Shown here: positions 1 to 12,107 of the stretch, one piece after another
Numbering within the stretch: position 1 is the stretch's first letter
Layout: the number at the start of each line of letters is the position of its first letter
Origin: Byssothecium circinans
Lineage: Eukaryota > Ascomycota > Dothideomycetes > Pleosporales > Massarinaceae
Reading direction: 5' to 3'
Assembly (NCBI GenBank): GCA_010015675.1
Contig: ML977033.1
Span: 57,672-121,671, forward strand
DNA length: 64,000 nucleotides
The notes under the pieces: model-generated
Database searches by the model: none
What the model was told of the DNA's origin: nothing
The model's input: the letters and a program-made list of their open reading frames with translations, nothing else
Position numbers and translations under genes: made by a program

Positions 1-521
1 ATTTCAGCTTAATAGCTCTATTATTTAAATTGTTATTAAGGGTTGAATATTTGATTTTCCGCCAAGCATTTCTGCGCGGTTCGGTGGTGTGCGCGGTTCG
101 GTGGTGCTTTACGTTAATGATAAGGGCAAAGTATTATAGAAGCGAATGAGGGAAAAGAATGAGATGGGTTAAGTTGATTGAGCATAGAGGTGAGCTATCC
201 AAAATGAAACGCGTCATGGCTGATTCGCGCTAATGACGCGCTAATATGTAATCACATGACATGACCTCCACCTAGGCAATACTGCATATGTACATGTGTA
301 CCTAGATAACTATGCTTGACCATTCAACACTAGCTTGGACCGTTCAAGATTTGATTGTAATTGACGATGCCATAGTTCACTTCGAGATACGATGTTGCTG
401 GTACCATCGCCAGCCAAAGAAATGAGCGTACTTTCAAATGATGTTCAACGTTTCAATATTCATAAGCTGTAATGTTTCATTTATATACAAGTCCACAACA
501 CCTCGCACAAACTTCAAGCCC
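1..521. other. Non-coding left edge
   Basis: No convincing gene is seen. The first 100 bases are AT-rich. The stretch next to the GH7 stop codon is probably its 3' UTR and terminator region. Short open frames here have no recognisable protein character. Confidence 0.5.
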
Positions 522-1819
522 CTACTCTCCACGAGCAAACCTGTGAGGCTTCTTAATCCCAGACGTAGATCCAATCTCACCCCACTTGATCTGCGAGAAG
601 ATAACGCTTGGCGCCTTCTCCACCTGCTGGATAACTTTGGGATCACCTTCGGTCGCATTGCAAGGACCCGATTCGCCGCTGTCCAACCACTTCATGAAGC
701 CACCCTCATCCCACCAAATGCTCATAGCAAGCACCATACCCCTCGACATGGCATCACCCATACCCTTCATAGCGCCCAAGTTCATGAAGGTAGTAGCGCC
801 GTTTGCAGAGCAGTATTGATCGTTCATGCTCACATTAGCAGGGATGTCTTCGATCACTTTTCCGTTTTGCACGTACTTGCGAACGATTGATTGGAGGACG
901 TTGTTCTTAGCGGGGAATTGGGTGACGACGGTGAAGGGCTTGCTGGTATCAATTTTGAAGCTACCGGCCCCATAGTACGACTTGTCGGTCCTATAGGGGT
1001 TTTTCCCGCATCCGGGCTTGTCGCATACGCCGGTGGCAGTACATTCGGCGCCTGTGCAGCGGTAGAGACCTGGCTTGGAGCAGGTGTGGGGCGCAACTGC
1101 AGTGGCGCGCTTGTTGGCCTCCCAGATGTCGAGTTCGTTGCAGCAGGAACCCTGTGCTTTTACATTGCCCTGGTGCTTGTTAGAAATGAAAGAAGGTGGG
1201 TTGAAGAGGAGAGACTTACAACACCGTTGATCCATGGAGTGACGAAGCACTGCGCATCGCAGTATCCAGTGCCGTATGCAGCACCACCTGGATTGAGCTT
1301 GGACTGGCCACCCTTAGCTTCCATTTCAGACAAGTACAGAGCGCCGTTCATGCCGCAGGGCAGCTTCGAAACATCGACGTCAAAGGAGAATTCATTGCCG
1401 GTCAACTTGATCATTTCGTACTTCTTCTCATCCTCTGCAAGGAGGTAAATACGTGGACTCGCAACACCGTTCTTGCCGAACATATTCATCGTCACGGTAC
1501 CTCCCTTTGTGGTGACGCCGTAGTCCGCATAGGTCTGGATACCTTCCATGATGCAGTTCTTAGCGCATGTCGCCTCGTCTGGGCATGCTGCAGGGTCTGG
1601 ACCGCTGCCCCAGTTTCCGCAGCCTTTGGAGGTGTCGTTCTTTTGGTAGATAGGATGCGAGGATGAGTCGAGCACGAGAGCGGTCGTCTGCTGCTTGCAT
1701 CCTCCGGCTTTGGTACATTTCCATGTCGTCAGCTTAGGATGGACTTCAGGTGTCTTTCCGGGCGTTTGGGCGGCAACGAGGCCGAGGAGACCAGCAGCGA
1801 GGAGCGTATAAGGAGCCAT
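522..1819 (-). CDS. Secreted GH7 glycoside hydrolase, endoglucanase type
   Basis: Two exons, 1819-1220 and 1169-522, joined across a 50-nt intron with a GTAAGT donor and a CAG acceptor, give 415 residues. A signal peptide (MAPYTLLAAGLLGLVAAQ) leads directly into the GH7 fold. The catalytic signature NELDIWE gives nucleophile Glu212, Asp214 and acid/base Glu217 in precursor numbering. The many cysteines fit the disulfide-rich family. The short segment after IWEAN and the motif MKWLDSGESGPC resemble EG-I type endoglucanases more than cellobiohydrolases, whose tunnel loops are longer. The protein ends just after the catalytic domain, with no linker and no CBM1. The expected role is extracellular hydrolysis of internal beta-1,4-glucan bonds in cellulose. 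Family assignment is firm; endo versus exo action is inferred. Confidence 0.93.
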
Positions 1820-2904
1820 TTCGAATTAGGTGCTCGTCTTATAAGTAATGAACCGTGGTGACGAAATCAAAAGGGAAGATGAGGTGCTGCCAGTGTACTT
1901 ATAGTTCCTCATCATGGCGACGCCGGACCGGCATCACGATAATGATTAAAAGATACTCTATAAAACTTCAATCCGGCATGGCGTACAGCCGGCAGAAAGA
2001 TGTCTTCATCCCTTCATACAAACTACCCGCCTCCCGTCGTCAAATAGTTTTTCCGGAGGCCAAATCTTCGTCAACGAATCACAACATTTTATAACCTGTC
2101 TATAGCGCCTCAATTCGGCCCGGGAGGACAAGTGTCGAACGATTTTCGAAGCTTCTATAATCTACGCAGATCATGTGAAGCGGCCGGCTCATTTGGATCT
2201 GATATTGCGGTTAATTGAGAACCCTAGCTAATGCGGGTTGTCCCGGTATCGACCTCGTGCCAAGGAGATGGATCGGTTGTACTATTTCCTTAGAGAATGC
2301 AGATTGGTTGGTGATGAAACTGAGGCTGAAAGATGGGGTGGAAATTCCGAGGACGAGGAAGGCGGGTCGAGATGAGAGGTGCACACTAGGCTGTTCGGTA
2401 CGAGTAGCCTGTCGCTAGAATGTCGGGTGCGGGTACAATGGGCAGTACAGGAGAAATAACGTAGCCATAGACTTCATAAGTTAGCGGTGAGGGTAGATGG
2501 AGAGCAGAAGATGGAGTAAAACTCCATGCTGGCTCAAATGTTCAAGTTGAAATACATATGTATGTTGATGTCAAATCACGTGATACCTCCGAACAGTGCT
2601 GAACATGCGCCGCGTGTGGTGCGCGTGATGCTGCCTACACCCTTCCGTGTGTAGCTGAGCCATGAGCCAAGTAAAAGAGGCTCGTGAGAATTCCTGTATA
2701 TGGGACGGCTCACGCTGGAACTGCTGGCATACAGTGTAAATGAGAACGCAAAGAAGCTAGCGCGGTGCAGGTACAGGGATGACATCACAGTTCGGTCGCC
2801 ATCATTGAACAAACACCACTTGGGCACGAACGACTCACCATGCAAGCCCCGCCCGAAAAGCGGTGATATTCCTCTTAGCTCCCCAACCCTCAGGCCCAAG
2901 CATT
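1820..2904. other. Divergent intergenic region between GH7 and TEP1-like genes
   Basis: About 1.1 kb separates two divergently transcribed genes, so promoters of both should lie here. No RNA gene or repeat was recognised. Short open frames crossing it lack support; one that runs into the phosphatase from base 2700 is better explained by the intron at 2908-2963. Confidence 0.5.
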
Positions 2905-4828
2905 ATGGTCAGTATGCGCCAAGGCAGAGTTTTTCTGCGCCCCTGGCTAACCTCGTCCACCAGGCATCGTTACTGCGCCAGATTGTGGCAGGCCCACGCG
3001 CCAGACACCCCGAGGCCGGACTCGATCTTTGCTATGTGACTAAGAACATCATCGCAACCTCTGGCCCCAGCGGCACGTACCCGCAGCGCGCATACCGCAA
3101 CCCGCTCGACTCTCTCGTCAAATTCCTCGACGACAAGCACGGCGACGACTGGGCGATATGGGAGTTCCGCGCCGAGGGGACAGGATACCCCGACTCGGAG
3201 GTCTACAACCGCGTCTACCACTACCCGTTCCCTGACCACCACCCGCCGCCGTTTGCGCTAATCCCCAACATCATGGCCTCGATGCGTAACTGGTTGCACG
3301 GGAAGGAGGGGCGCGTGGTGGTGGTGCATTGCAAGGCTGGCAAGGGGCGAAGCGGCACCGCCAGCTGTAGCTACCTCATCAGCGAAGAGGGGTGGCCCGT
3401 CGAGAAGGCGCTGCAGAGATTCACCGAGCGGCGCATGCGGCCAAACATGGGCAAGGGCGTGAGTATTCCCAGCCAGCTGCGGTGGATAGGCTATGTGGAC
3501 CGTTGGCAGCACAACAAGTTGTATGTCGAGCGAAATGTGGAGATAGTAGAAGTGCACTGCTGGGGCCTGCGCGACGGCGTCAAGATACAGGTCGAGGGCT
3601 TTGTAGAGGACGGCAAGCTGATCAAGACTTTCCACACCTTTACAAGGGAAGAACAGGAGGTTGTGCGCGGCGAGATCAGCACCACGACCATGACACAAGC
3701 CGTACAGGAAGTCATGTATAAGAACGGACTTGGGCGCACGGCCAGCAAGAAAGCGCCATCAAACCCCAGGGCTGTGCCAGAAAAGGACGGCGATACAGGA
3801 GATGAGTCCTCCTCAGCCCAGAAAGCTTCTCTCGATGGCCCAGCAGGGAGTAAGCAGGTGAACAAGCGCAAAGAAAACATGGACACGGGCGATGTCGTTT
3901 TTCGCCCCTCGCGGCGTGTTATCCTGCCCTCGAACGACATCAATATTGACATCGAGAGGCGCAACAAGGCTGCTTTTGACCTCACCATGGTTACGGCTGT
4001 TGCCCACGTCTGGTTCAACGCCTATTTCGAAGGCAACGGCCCCGAACAGAATGGGAATGCGGACGATTCAGGAGTGTTTGAGATTGGTTGGGAAGCCATG
4101 GACGGTATCAAGGGATCGTCAAGAAGAGGAACCCAAGCTTTTGAAAAGATCGCTGTTGTTTGGAAGGCCCTCAAGTCCGATGAAGGAAGACCTCCTGTCG
4201 TCATCACAGAGCCCAAAGAGGGCGAAGAAGTAAAGCAATCGTCGCCCGCAGATTGGACAGGCCAGCACGGTGTGGCCCCGAGTGAAGGCAAAGACCTCGG
4301 TTCGTACACCTTTAAAATAACTCACCATTCAACACACTTGCTGATTTGACTCCAGGCCTGCGCACATCAAGCCCAACCGATAGTAACACCAATGTAAGCA
4401 AAGCGAGCAGCATCCAAGATTCTTCTACGGAGAACAAGCCCAAGCAGATCATTACTTTGCCAGGCCGAAATAGCCAGGACAGCGATAGAGAAGACGTAAA
4501 GGTGCACATTGCCGATTCAAAAGAAAGCCTCTCTCCCCCCGATGGGGATTCTGAGGCGAGCAATAACAGCGGAACCGGGCCGGAAATGGCTCCCACGGCT
4601 ATGCTGCCAAGTATGACCGACGGTACAACACGCAATAAGGCAGGTGATGATGCCGCACAGCGAGTGCAGTCACCCGATACACACAGTAGCGGCGCGGCAA
4701 GAACGTCCAGTGGGGCGCGAGAAGCTTCAAAAGATACTCTCCCTGATGGCAGACACCTAGACACATTGAAGACCGTGAAAGAGCATGGCCTAGGTCATAT
4801 AGGAAAGAAGAAAGAGATGAGCTCGTGA
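2905..4828 (+). CDS. tep1: PTEN/TEP1-like phosphatidylinositol-3-phosphatase
   Basis: Three exons (2905-2907, 2964-4299, 4356-4828) give 603 residues. The first exon is only the ATG. The intron 2908-2963 has a GTCAGT donor, a CTAAC branch site and a CAG acceptor, and splicing yields the start MASLLRQIVAGPR that I recall from fungal PTEN homologues. The dual-specificity phosphatase domain covers about residues 15-185 and carries the P-loop HCKAGKGRSGT, with Cys124 and Arg130, the same numbers as in human PTEN. A C2-like region follows. The last 200 or so residues are Ser/Thr/Lys-rich and probably disordered. The second intron, 4300-4355, uses a weak donor (GTTCGT), chosen because it keeps the tail open; this junction is the least certain part. 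The role is dephosphorylation of PI(3,4,5)P3 at membranes. Confidence 0.88.
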
Positions 4829-6215
4829 TGTCAGATAAACGACCAGGAGGCTGTGATGAGTGAGCTGCACTCGCAAATCACAATAGCGATCCTGCACTCT
4901 CGAATCGAGCGTATCAGATAGAGGTGCCATGAGCCCTTGCACATGCTGCAGGGGCTCAGAATGCATTGCTGGGCGTTGGGGTACATGGTACCAGCTTTGT
5001 ACAACATGTACAACACAACACAAGCTGCGGGGCTTTTCTGTTCTTCTTGTTCCTATACCACTATATACCACTATATACCACTAGGTTAGTAGAACCTTCT
5101 GCGAGGCGTTGGATGTTGGCAATATGGCAACCCCGTTTTCAATCTTTCAGTCTCACATCCCATACTGTCGGGAGAACAATCCAACCCAATCCGTCCCCCG
5201 GTTTCCGTTCTTATTATTACCTTGATGCATATCCATATCCCTTCAGCCAGGATCAAAACGCACGACTCGTCAGCATAGACCGAAAAAGTGAGGCGAACGC
5301 CCGTTCCGTTCGAGTTACCCGTTGTCTAGGGCGGTGAGAGTGTTCAGTGTTGGTCCTCGGGTAAACCAATCAGGGATCACAGCTGTGCTTAGCTACCGAG
5401 CACCTCGCGCGTTGTGTAGCTTTGCGACTGGCTACACAATCATCTTTGTGCTCTCAGAACAGGTCGAGTCCTGGCTTTTGCGGCTGGTCAGAGCGTGGAA
5501 TATTGATGAGGTATTGTATTGGATGCCCGTGATGTGGGTTGAACGTATGCATGGCTCTGGTGCCTGCGATGCCTGCGGATCCGGTGGCGCGTGTGCACGT
5601 ATATAGAAGTGTCAGGTCCCAGTCTCCTCTTCTTCAAAGTATGAAGGGGAGCGTTTGCGGCGTCTGCGATCAGACAAGGCTGAATGATTTATTGAAAATA
5701 GAGGTATTGAATTCAGGTGAACCGGGGGCTACAAACACCGCCGTTGAGTCGGACCAGGCGATCTCCAGTGGCAAGACAGGGCTGATGAGAAGAGAAAAGT
5801 GGTGAGGCTGAGCGTTGTATTGGCGAATAAAGCTCACCGGTTACGTGTGTAATCATCAGCCTGCTTGAGCACTATATTCTATCGGCAGTTTGTGGTGCGG
5901 AGACTTTAGGCAGCTATTTGGAAACTGCACGTTGAGGCTTTGGGTGTTGGCGATAGCGCTCAACTTGGTATCCCGGATCGACTTCGTCACCGTTTGGCCC
6001 CTAGAACACCGATTGCAATACATTGGAGAATAGGAGGGTTACGCGCTCGCAGCCTATAGGCAACGGTGTTGGTGAGCTCACCGGCACGATCGGTTGGAAC
6101 AGATAAGAGGAAGAGCGAGAGGGTGCTTATATATAGAGGGCAACCGCACGGCCATTTCTCGACTCCAACCTCCGTTCCTCTCCTCCCTTTCGACAACCTC
6201 GACTAGGCATCTCAC
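4829..6215. other. Intergenic region with a short 10-bp tandem repeat
   Basis: About 1.4 kb without a supported gene. Bases 5053-5083 hold roughly three copies of ctatatacca. Open frames at 4966-5337 and 5322-5805 have no recognisable protein features. The right end is the AAA ATPase promoter. Confidence 0.5.
6128..6135 (+). promoter_or_regulatory. Probable TATA box of the AAA ATPase gene
   Basis: The octamer TATATATA lies 81 bases before the ATG at 6216, a plausible distance for a short 5' leader. It is a sequence match only. Confidence 0.45.
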
Positions 6216-9200
6216 ATGAATGATCAAAGTAGCGCGACCAACTCTCCAGACAAACCACCACCACCGCCTCCCAAGCAGAGTCTGTTATCTACAGGCTCTT
6301 CTTCTCCAGTCCTAGTTCCTACGCCAGGATCACTAGAAGAAAGGGAACTGGGAGACGAGCACGCAATCATGGACGAGAACGAGCAGACGAGCAAGACTGC
6401 GGCTCTAAACGCGAAGAAGGAAACACCGCCACCGGCTCTGTCAGATGCGGGTGAGAAAGATGCCAAGGCTAAGCTGACGGGTAAGGCGAAGGATAAAGCC
6501 AAGAATGAGAAGAAGGTGAAGAGTGGCAAGAGGAGCAAGAAACGGGAAGGTTTAGACAACGAGAGCAGTAGTGGGAACAGCTCAAGCGAAGAGGAAAGTA
6601 GCGATGACGAGAAGGCAAAGCAAAAGAGGAAGAAGAAGGCTATAGCTAGGGCGGCCGAGAAAAAGAAAGCGGCGAAGTTGAAGGCCAAAGCAAAGGCGAA
6701 GAAAGGGAAGAAGAGCAAGAAATACGAATCTAGCGATGATTTGGATTCTTCGGACAGTGAGACTGAGACTGATTCGGAGGACGAGAAGAAGAAGCGGAAG
6801 CGGAAGGCTAAGGCGAAGGCGAAGAAAAAGGTAAGTGCTTGCTACTCAACGCGGAGTCCAGGGGTTTTGGAAAACAGCATCTAACGAACTTCGCAGAGCA
6901 AGAAATATGACAGCTCCAGCTCCGACTCAAGTTCCTCCACTTCATCATCCGACAGTGACTCTTCGGAAGACGAAAAGGCAAAGCGCAAGCGAAGCAAGAA
7001 GAAAGCTAAGAAAGCAAAAGTCGCTGAAACATCCTCCTCTTCGGATACGGAAGGAGAAGCCATAGACGAAGCTACCTTGATGGCTGCCGCCGAAAAGCTC
7101 AGGGCCGAAATTGCCGCCCTGCAGCTTCATAAGCAGCAAAGCGTCAGTGAAGCAGCCGCTGCCGCTCTTGGGTCACAAACCGATGCCACAGCCACTACCA
7201 CCCCGGCTTCAACCGACAAGAAGACGTCTGTCAAGAAGGGGAAGAAGAATGCTCTAGAGTTTAAGCGTGTAGATCAAGTTTGGGACTCAAAGATTCGTGA
7301 TTACAAGTATACTGAAAGCGTAGAAGAGCAGAAGGATGAGTTTGATGGTGTTTTCACGGTGCGGAGAAGGTTTGGCTGGGACAACAAGTACATTGAGACG
7401 CAGGTCGACATCAAGTCCAAACTTCTCCGCAACGCTCTCCAAGTCATCTTTAAAGACTGCAAGAGCATAAGCTTAGTCGAAGACAAGCCCAGCGTAAGTT
7501 CGCCCCCATCACTCCCCATTGCCATTTCGGCAAACACACTACTGACCCATATAGATCCAACCAAACATGCTCTACCACTACCACAAGGAAATCGCAGCCT
7601 ACATCAAGAAGACGCTCAAGCCACAACTCCGCTGCACCAAGAAACGCAAAGCGAAGAAGCAGCTCGAGCAGCAGATTGGCCAGTGCAAACTCCTCCTCCG
7701 CTACATCGATGAAGACTATGCCGAAACCCGCGAGACACTCAAGCCGATGCTTAAAGCCGGGACCATTACGTACAACCTCGTCTGGGCGCTCTTCAAGCCC
7801 AACACCATCGCCTACACGCCCACTTACGGAAATAAAGACGACCCTCGCTGCTTCAAAGTCGACTACTGCTACGAAGAAGAGGACTGGTTCGGCAACAAGA
7901 AGTGGAGTATCGAGGGTCGGTATCTTGAATACGATGGCAAAGTGTTCGGTCTAGGTGATTATTTCACCCAGATCGCGGCGTTCAAGGGCCCTAGAAAGAT
8001 TACGAACTTGGGTGCTTACCCACTCGCTTTCCACAAGGAGCCTGAGGCGCTTAGAGAACAGCTCATCGAGCGCGGAAAGAAGTTTGTCGCACTCCAGGGC
8101 ATGAACTATCGTTTCCAAAAGGGCCTCGCATACATGAAGGTAAAGCGCACGGTGATGAAGTTCAACATCAACGGCCGCGTCATGATTGACCCCGCCCTCT
8201 TCCGCCGCATGAACGCAAACTATCCCCTCTCATACATCAAAGCCGACGAACTGGGCCAAGACGACGAGGACTCAGACGACGACAGCGACGCCGAGGGCTG
8301 TGGCTGCGGTGGCTCTGACTCCGACGCCGATGCCGATGATGAAGGCGACAAGCCCGGCCGCGTCGTCATGTGGAAAGACAAAGCCGGCAAAAAGTACATG
8401 ATCCGGCTCCCAGCACTCGACAAAGGCGCCGACATCACATCGCAGAAACTAGACACCGTTGCCGAAGCCGACGACCCCGAGCACGATTCCATCAAGCACG
8501 TCTTCACCGAGGAAGAACTCCTCATCGCCTCGCCCGTGGTCCTGGGATTCTCCTTCAGCGAAAAAGCTTGGGTTGAGTTCTCCCTCTCTGGCATCAAAGA
8601 AATCGAATGGAACGACGAAGCCTTCTCCACGCTCGTCCTGCCCCAACAGATCAAGCAGAACCTCAAAGGCCTCGTCTCCTCGCACCGCTTCGACGCCGCG
8701 AAAACCATCGACGACGTCATTGTTGGAAAGGGAAAGGGGCTGAACGTCGTCCTGCACGGCCCACCCGGTGTAGGGAAAACACTCACGGGCGAAAGCATAG
8801 CAGAGTACCTCCGCTGCCCTCTCTACGCCGTGTCCTCTGGCGAACTCGGCACCAGCGCCTCACAGCTCGAGCGCGATCTAAACCGCATCATGGACATTAC
8901 GCACAGCTGGGGCGCCATCTTACTTCTCGACGAAGCGGATGTTTTCCTCGAGGCGAGACAGCCGCATGATATCCATCGCAACGCCTTGGTCTCCGTCTTC
9001 CTCCGTCTGACCGAGTATTACCAGGGAATCCTCTTTTTAACAACGAACCGCGTATCGACGTTCGACGAAGCGTTTCAGAGTAGAATTCACATGGGCATCC
9101 GGTACGAGAACCTTACCATGAAGGCGCGGAAGAAGATCTGGCAGCATCATGTAGGCAAGGTGGTGGCGATGTGTGAGAGTGGGTTGGTGGATCATAAGGC

Positions 9201-9517
9201 AGAGGCGTTTAAAGAGGAGCAGTATGAGGAGTTGAGTAAGAAGGTTATGAATGGGCGGCAGGTAAGTTTCTCAGTTGCGCTTTCCTTTACCCCTTTCTTC
9301 GGATTGGTGTTCGTGTCGTTTGATACGGATATTGTGCTAACGTAGTATCCGAAAAAAGATCAAAAACGCAGTCAAAACCAGCCAGGCCATTGCCGTGGCG
9401 GAGAAGGGCGTGTTTAGCATGGATTATGTAAAGAGGGTCATGGATGCTCATGAGTCATTCGAAGAGGACATGAAGGGCGGAAGGGGATATCGCGATGCGA
9501 TGAGGCAGTATACGTGA
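6216..9517 (+). CDS. AAA-family ATPase with charged low-complexity N-terminal half
   Basis: Four exons (6216-6830, 6897-7493, 7555-9261, 9359-9517), all phase 0, give 1025 residues. Residues 1-60 are Pro/Ser-rich. About 60-270 are dense in Lys, Ser, Asp and Glu (SSSDSSSSTSSSDSDSS-type runs alternating with KKKAKAKAKK-type runs). Residues 285-700 form a conserved-looking region typical of large fungal AAA proteins. The AAA core has Walker A GPPGVGKT at 806-813 and Walker B LLLDEAD with its first Asp at 863; the last intron interrupts the conserved segment MNGRQIKNAV. An acidic patch (DDEDSDDDSDAEG) precedes the core, close to a CGCGG cluster. Substrate unknown; remodelling of protein complexes is inferred from the family. 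The low-complexity part could bind nucleic acid or be multiply phosphorylated. Confidence 0.9.
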
Positions 9518-10557
9518 TCGCTGCCGTTTTTCAACATAACTAGGTGTTTCTCGGCCCAAAACATCTCACCTCAACGAAGTTATCGCAGCTGAACTCAAGC
9601 CAGACAAAATCAACTCCGCTCCATCGAACCTTACACACTCCACTCTGAGCGAACGAGATCAGCGAACACCCACCACAAATTGTACACAAATGGGCAGCAT
9701 ATACACGGCCTCCTTCTTTCTTACCCTCCAAATTGTTTTTACTGCATATTGTTATTACGTACGGCATGAGCTTCGGTGTTGGTATTTGGACGCAACGGCA
9801 ATATCTCCTTAATTTCGGTTTCGACTGCGTTATTATATATACGTTACGGCCTTTTTTGTATGAAAATATCTCCTCTCATCTTCTAGGTTCTCTCTATACA
9901 TACGGAGGAGTACACAAGAGCATGTGCAGGTAGCTAGGTTAGCCAGACAGACACGGCAAAAACTCCATTCTAATACAATATAACGCAATATTCAACGGTC
10001 CACTATGTATTTGGATATCGATGACCTGCAGGCCTCGCGAGCAATTGGACTCTCTGGCCAGCATGGAGATAAAAGCGGCTTGACCGGTTCTCTCTTGGAG
10101 CCGAAAAAATAGGATATAGGTAAACACGGTAAAACCCATCCAAGGGGGATACAGCGCCTAGTACTTCAGGTAGAAGGCAGGCTATTACCGTCTCAAGAGT
10201 AAGGTTGGGTAGCTGCGTTGCATCCCAATTTTCCTGCCTTGCGAGAGCGGTTCTTATGCTAAAGAATATGAACGAATATCGCTCTCTCTCCCGATTCGCC
10301 TTCGATGTTTAATAGCTTATCTCTTTACCGATGTATGATGATGAAACCACTAAAGTTTTCACAGAGGGATGTCAAGGGCCAATAGTGGAGATAATATTCG
10401 TGTATCGAGAAAGCCGGTCTCCGGGGTCTGTGCGGGCCTCTAGGCCGAGCCGAAAGGCGCACAATTAGATTCATTATTGGAGAACTAGGTTTGGCTCTTG
10501 GTATTTACTTTTATATATATTTTTTAACATCAAATTTTATAAAATCATCTCAAAGCA

Positions 10558-10645
10558 GGTCGGTTAGGTCAGTTGGTTAGAGCGTGGTGCTAATAGATAC
10601 GGGGGCCGAACCCTCGTTTGTCGCGGGTTACCCCCGTACTGACCA
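10558..10645 (+). pseudogene. Degenerate tRNA-Ile(AAT)-like sequence
   Basis: The 88-nt stretch has a complete 7-bp acceptor stem (GGTCGGT with ACTGACC, one G-T pair), a discriminator A, a D-arm (tagGTCAGTTGGTTAGAGC) and an anticodon loop GCTAATA matching eukaryotic tRNA-Ile(AAT). After the anticodon the expected 3' stem strand is missing. Instead there is an insertion resembling a second T-arm (GGGGGCCGAACCC), then a T-arm whose loop is about 2 nt short (GCGGGTTACCCCCGT). The D-stem is also mispaired (GGTC for GCTC). I found no reading as a functional intron-containing tRNA, so it is called a pseudogene. Confidence 0.6.
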
Positions 10646-11508
10646 GATCGTTCTTTTTTTGTTGCATTTTTTAATTCTAGGGCTAGAGAAAAGAGATAGG
10701 ATGATATTAGAGCTTTAGATGTTTGACGTTGGTTGCGTGCATGCTCATGTGTGCGTAGTTTTCTCTAACCTAGGTAGTATTAATATACCAACGCTAAGGT
10801 AAGCTAGAATAACTTCAAGGTGTAATACATAGTTGATTCTCTTTCTCTCCAGCTAGTCAAATATATATTCACTTCGCAACGGTAGTAGAGGAATTCAGCA
10901 CACGCGTACGTGATTGAGCTTCATCTGGCCACCCTACAGTAGTAGTGACGACACATCTTCTTTTTTTGTTCTTTTCTGCCCTTATCCTTTGTAGCTAGCC
11001 CATGGACTTGAAGTTTTATTTGGCGTTCCATAATACTTTTTCGACTACTTCATCCGAAAACTCAGCGGTCAACTATGATATTGTCTATCTACAGCTTATT
11101 ATAATATAGGATTCAAACGCAACAAGCCAGAATGCGGTATCCCAATTCCTAAGTAGCAAATTATAATAATGGCTGCGTGAGAGAGATGCTGACGACATGA
11201 TTTCTCCAATACTGTCGCGACCCGCCTTAGAAACGTAGAATACGTCATAACGTCGCGGCCATTACGCAATAGTCGTTAATAGAGCCTGAGGCCGCGCATA
11301 GAGCTATACTATCGTGCGACTTAATATTGCCGCCTTACGCTTCACGCCTAGGCTGGCGAGTCACCTTCCTAAGGTATGCTACCCAAGAGAGCTCATAACC
11401 AAATGCCTCAGCGAGCGCCGTAGCTGGTGTGCCTAATCTAGAAAGGTTGCCGTTCCAATGCCTTGGCGTAGGTGAAGATACTTTTGAAATGCTCCTTCAC
11501 ACAAACCT

Positions 11509-11510
<2 letters not shown>

Positions 11511-11539
<29 letters not shown>
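11511..11539. repeat. (TA)n microsatellite
   Basis: A perfect alternating AT run of 29 bases in otherwise AT-rich intergenic DNA. Confidence 0.9.
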
Positions 11540-11541
<2 letters not shown>

Positions 11542-12107
11542 CATATAGGTATTTAAAATATATCCACGCTTCTTCATGTAAAGGCCAAAACAAGGTCGAG
11601 TATCGCTTTTGCATTTTGCTAGGCCATGCCGTCCTTTGTTCTATGAAAACGAGGAACTGTTAAAATGCGAGAAGACTGATTCGATTGCCGGTTATGATGA
11701 TGCTGGCGGCTTATTTGCGGCTCGTTTTGCTGCTTCTCGGGATTTGCATTGCTCGCTATGTTGAGAATGGGGTCGATGGTCATTGTGCCTTTGGAATTGA
11801 TAAAAGGCATAATGCCTTAGCTCCTGCGACACTTAAGCAATTATGTTACATTCCGAGAACGCTAGTATTCTATTCCTCCGCTTTAGGTTTACATGAAGCG
11901 CACCTGGGATACACACCAAACCTAATCGATGTCCTTGGTCTTATAATAACTTAATATCAAAGAGAGGCTTAAAACAAGTAAAGGATTACATATTACATAG
12001 GTTTTTGTCGAAAATTACACACTGCACCCGGACTGATCTCACGCCAGACACCAGACTCCCAACACAGCCCACTCACTGACTCAGCGAGGCTCTAATCACG
12101 CCGAGTA

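Larger units (their letters stand above)
9518..12107. other. Gene-poor AT-rich region
   Basis: About 2.6 kb between the AAA ATPase and the Zn2Cys6 gene. It holds a broken tRNA-Ile copy (10558-10645) and a (TA)n run (11511-11539). The stretch 11200-11450 alternates CG-rich words with TA-rich words and may be an old degraded repeat, but no terminal repeats or coding remnants could be tied to it. Confidence 0.5.

Noticed and set aside
2700..2907. Upstream in-frame extension of the TEP1-like frame from 2700
   Set aside because: It lacks homology to the family start, while the spliced ATG at 2905 gives the expected N-terminus.
11200..11450. Possible degraded transposon
   Set aside because: Base composition is odd, but no terminal repeats, target duplication or coding trace was found.
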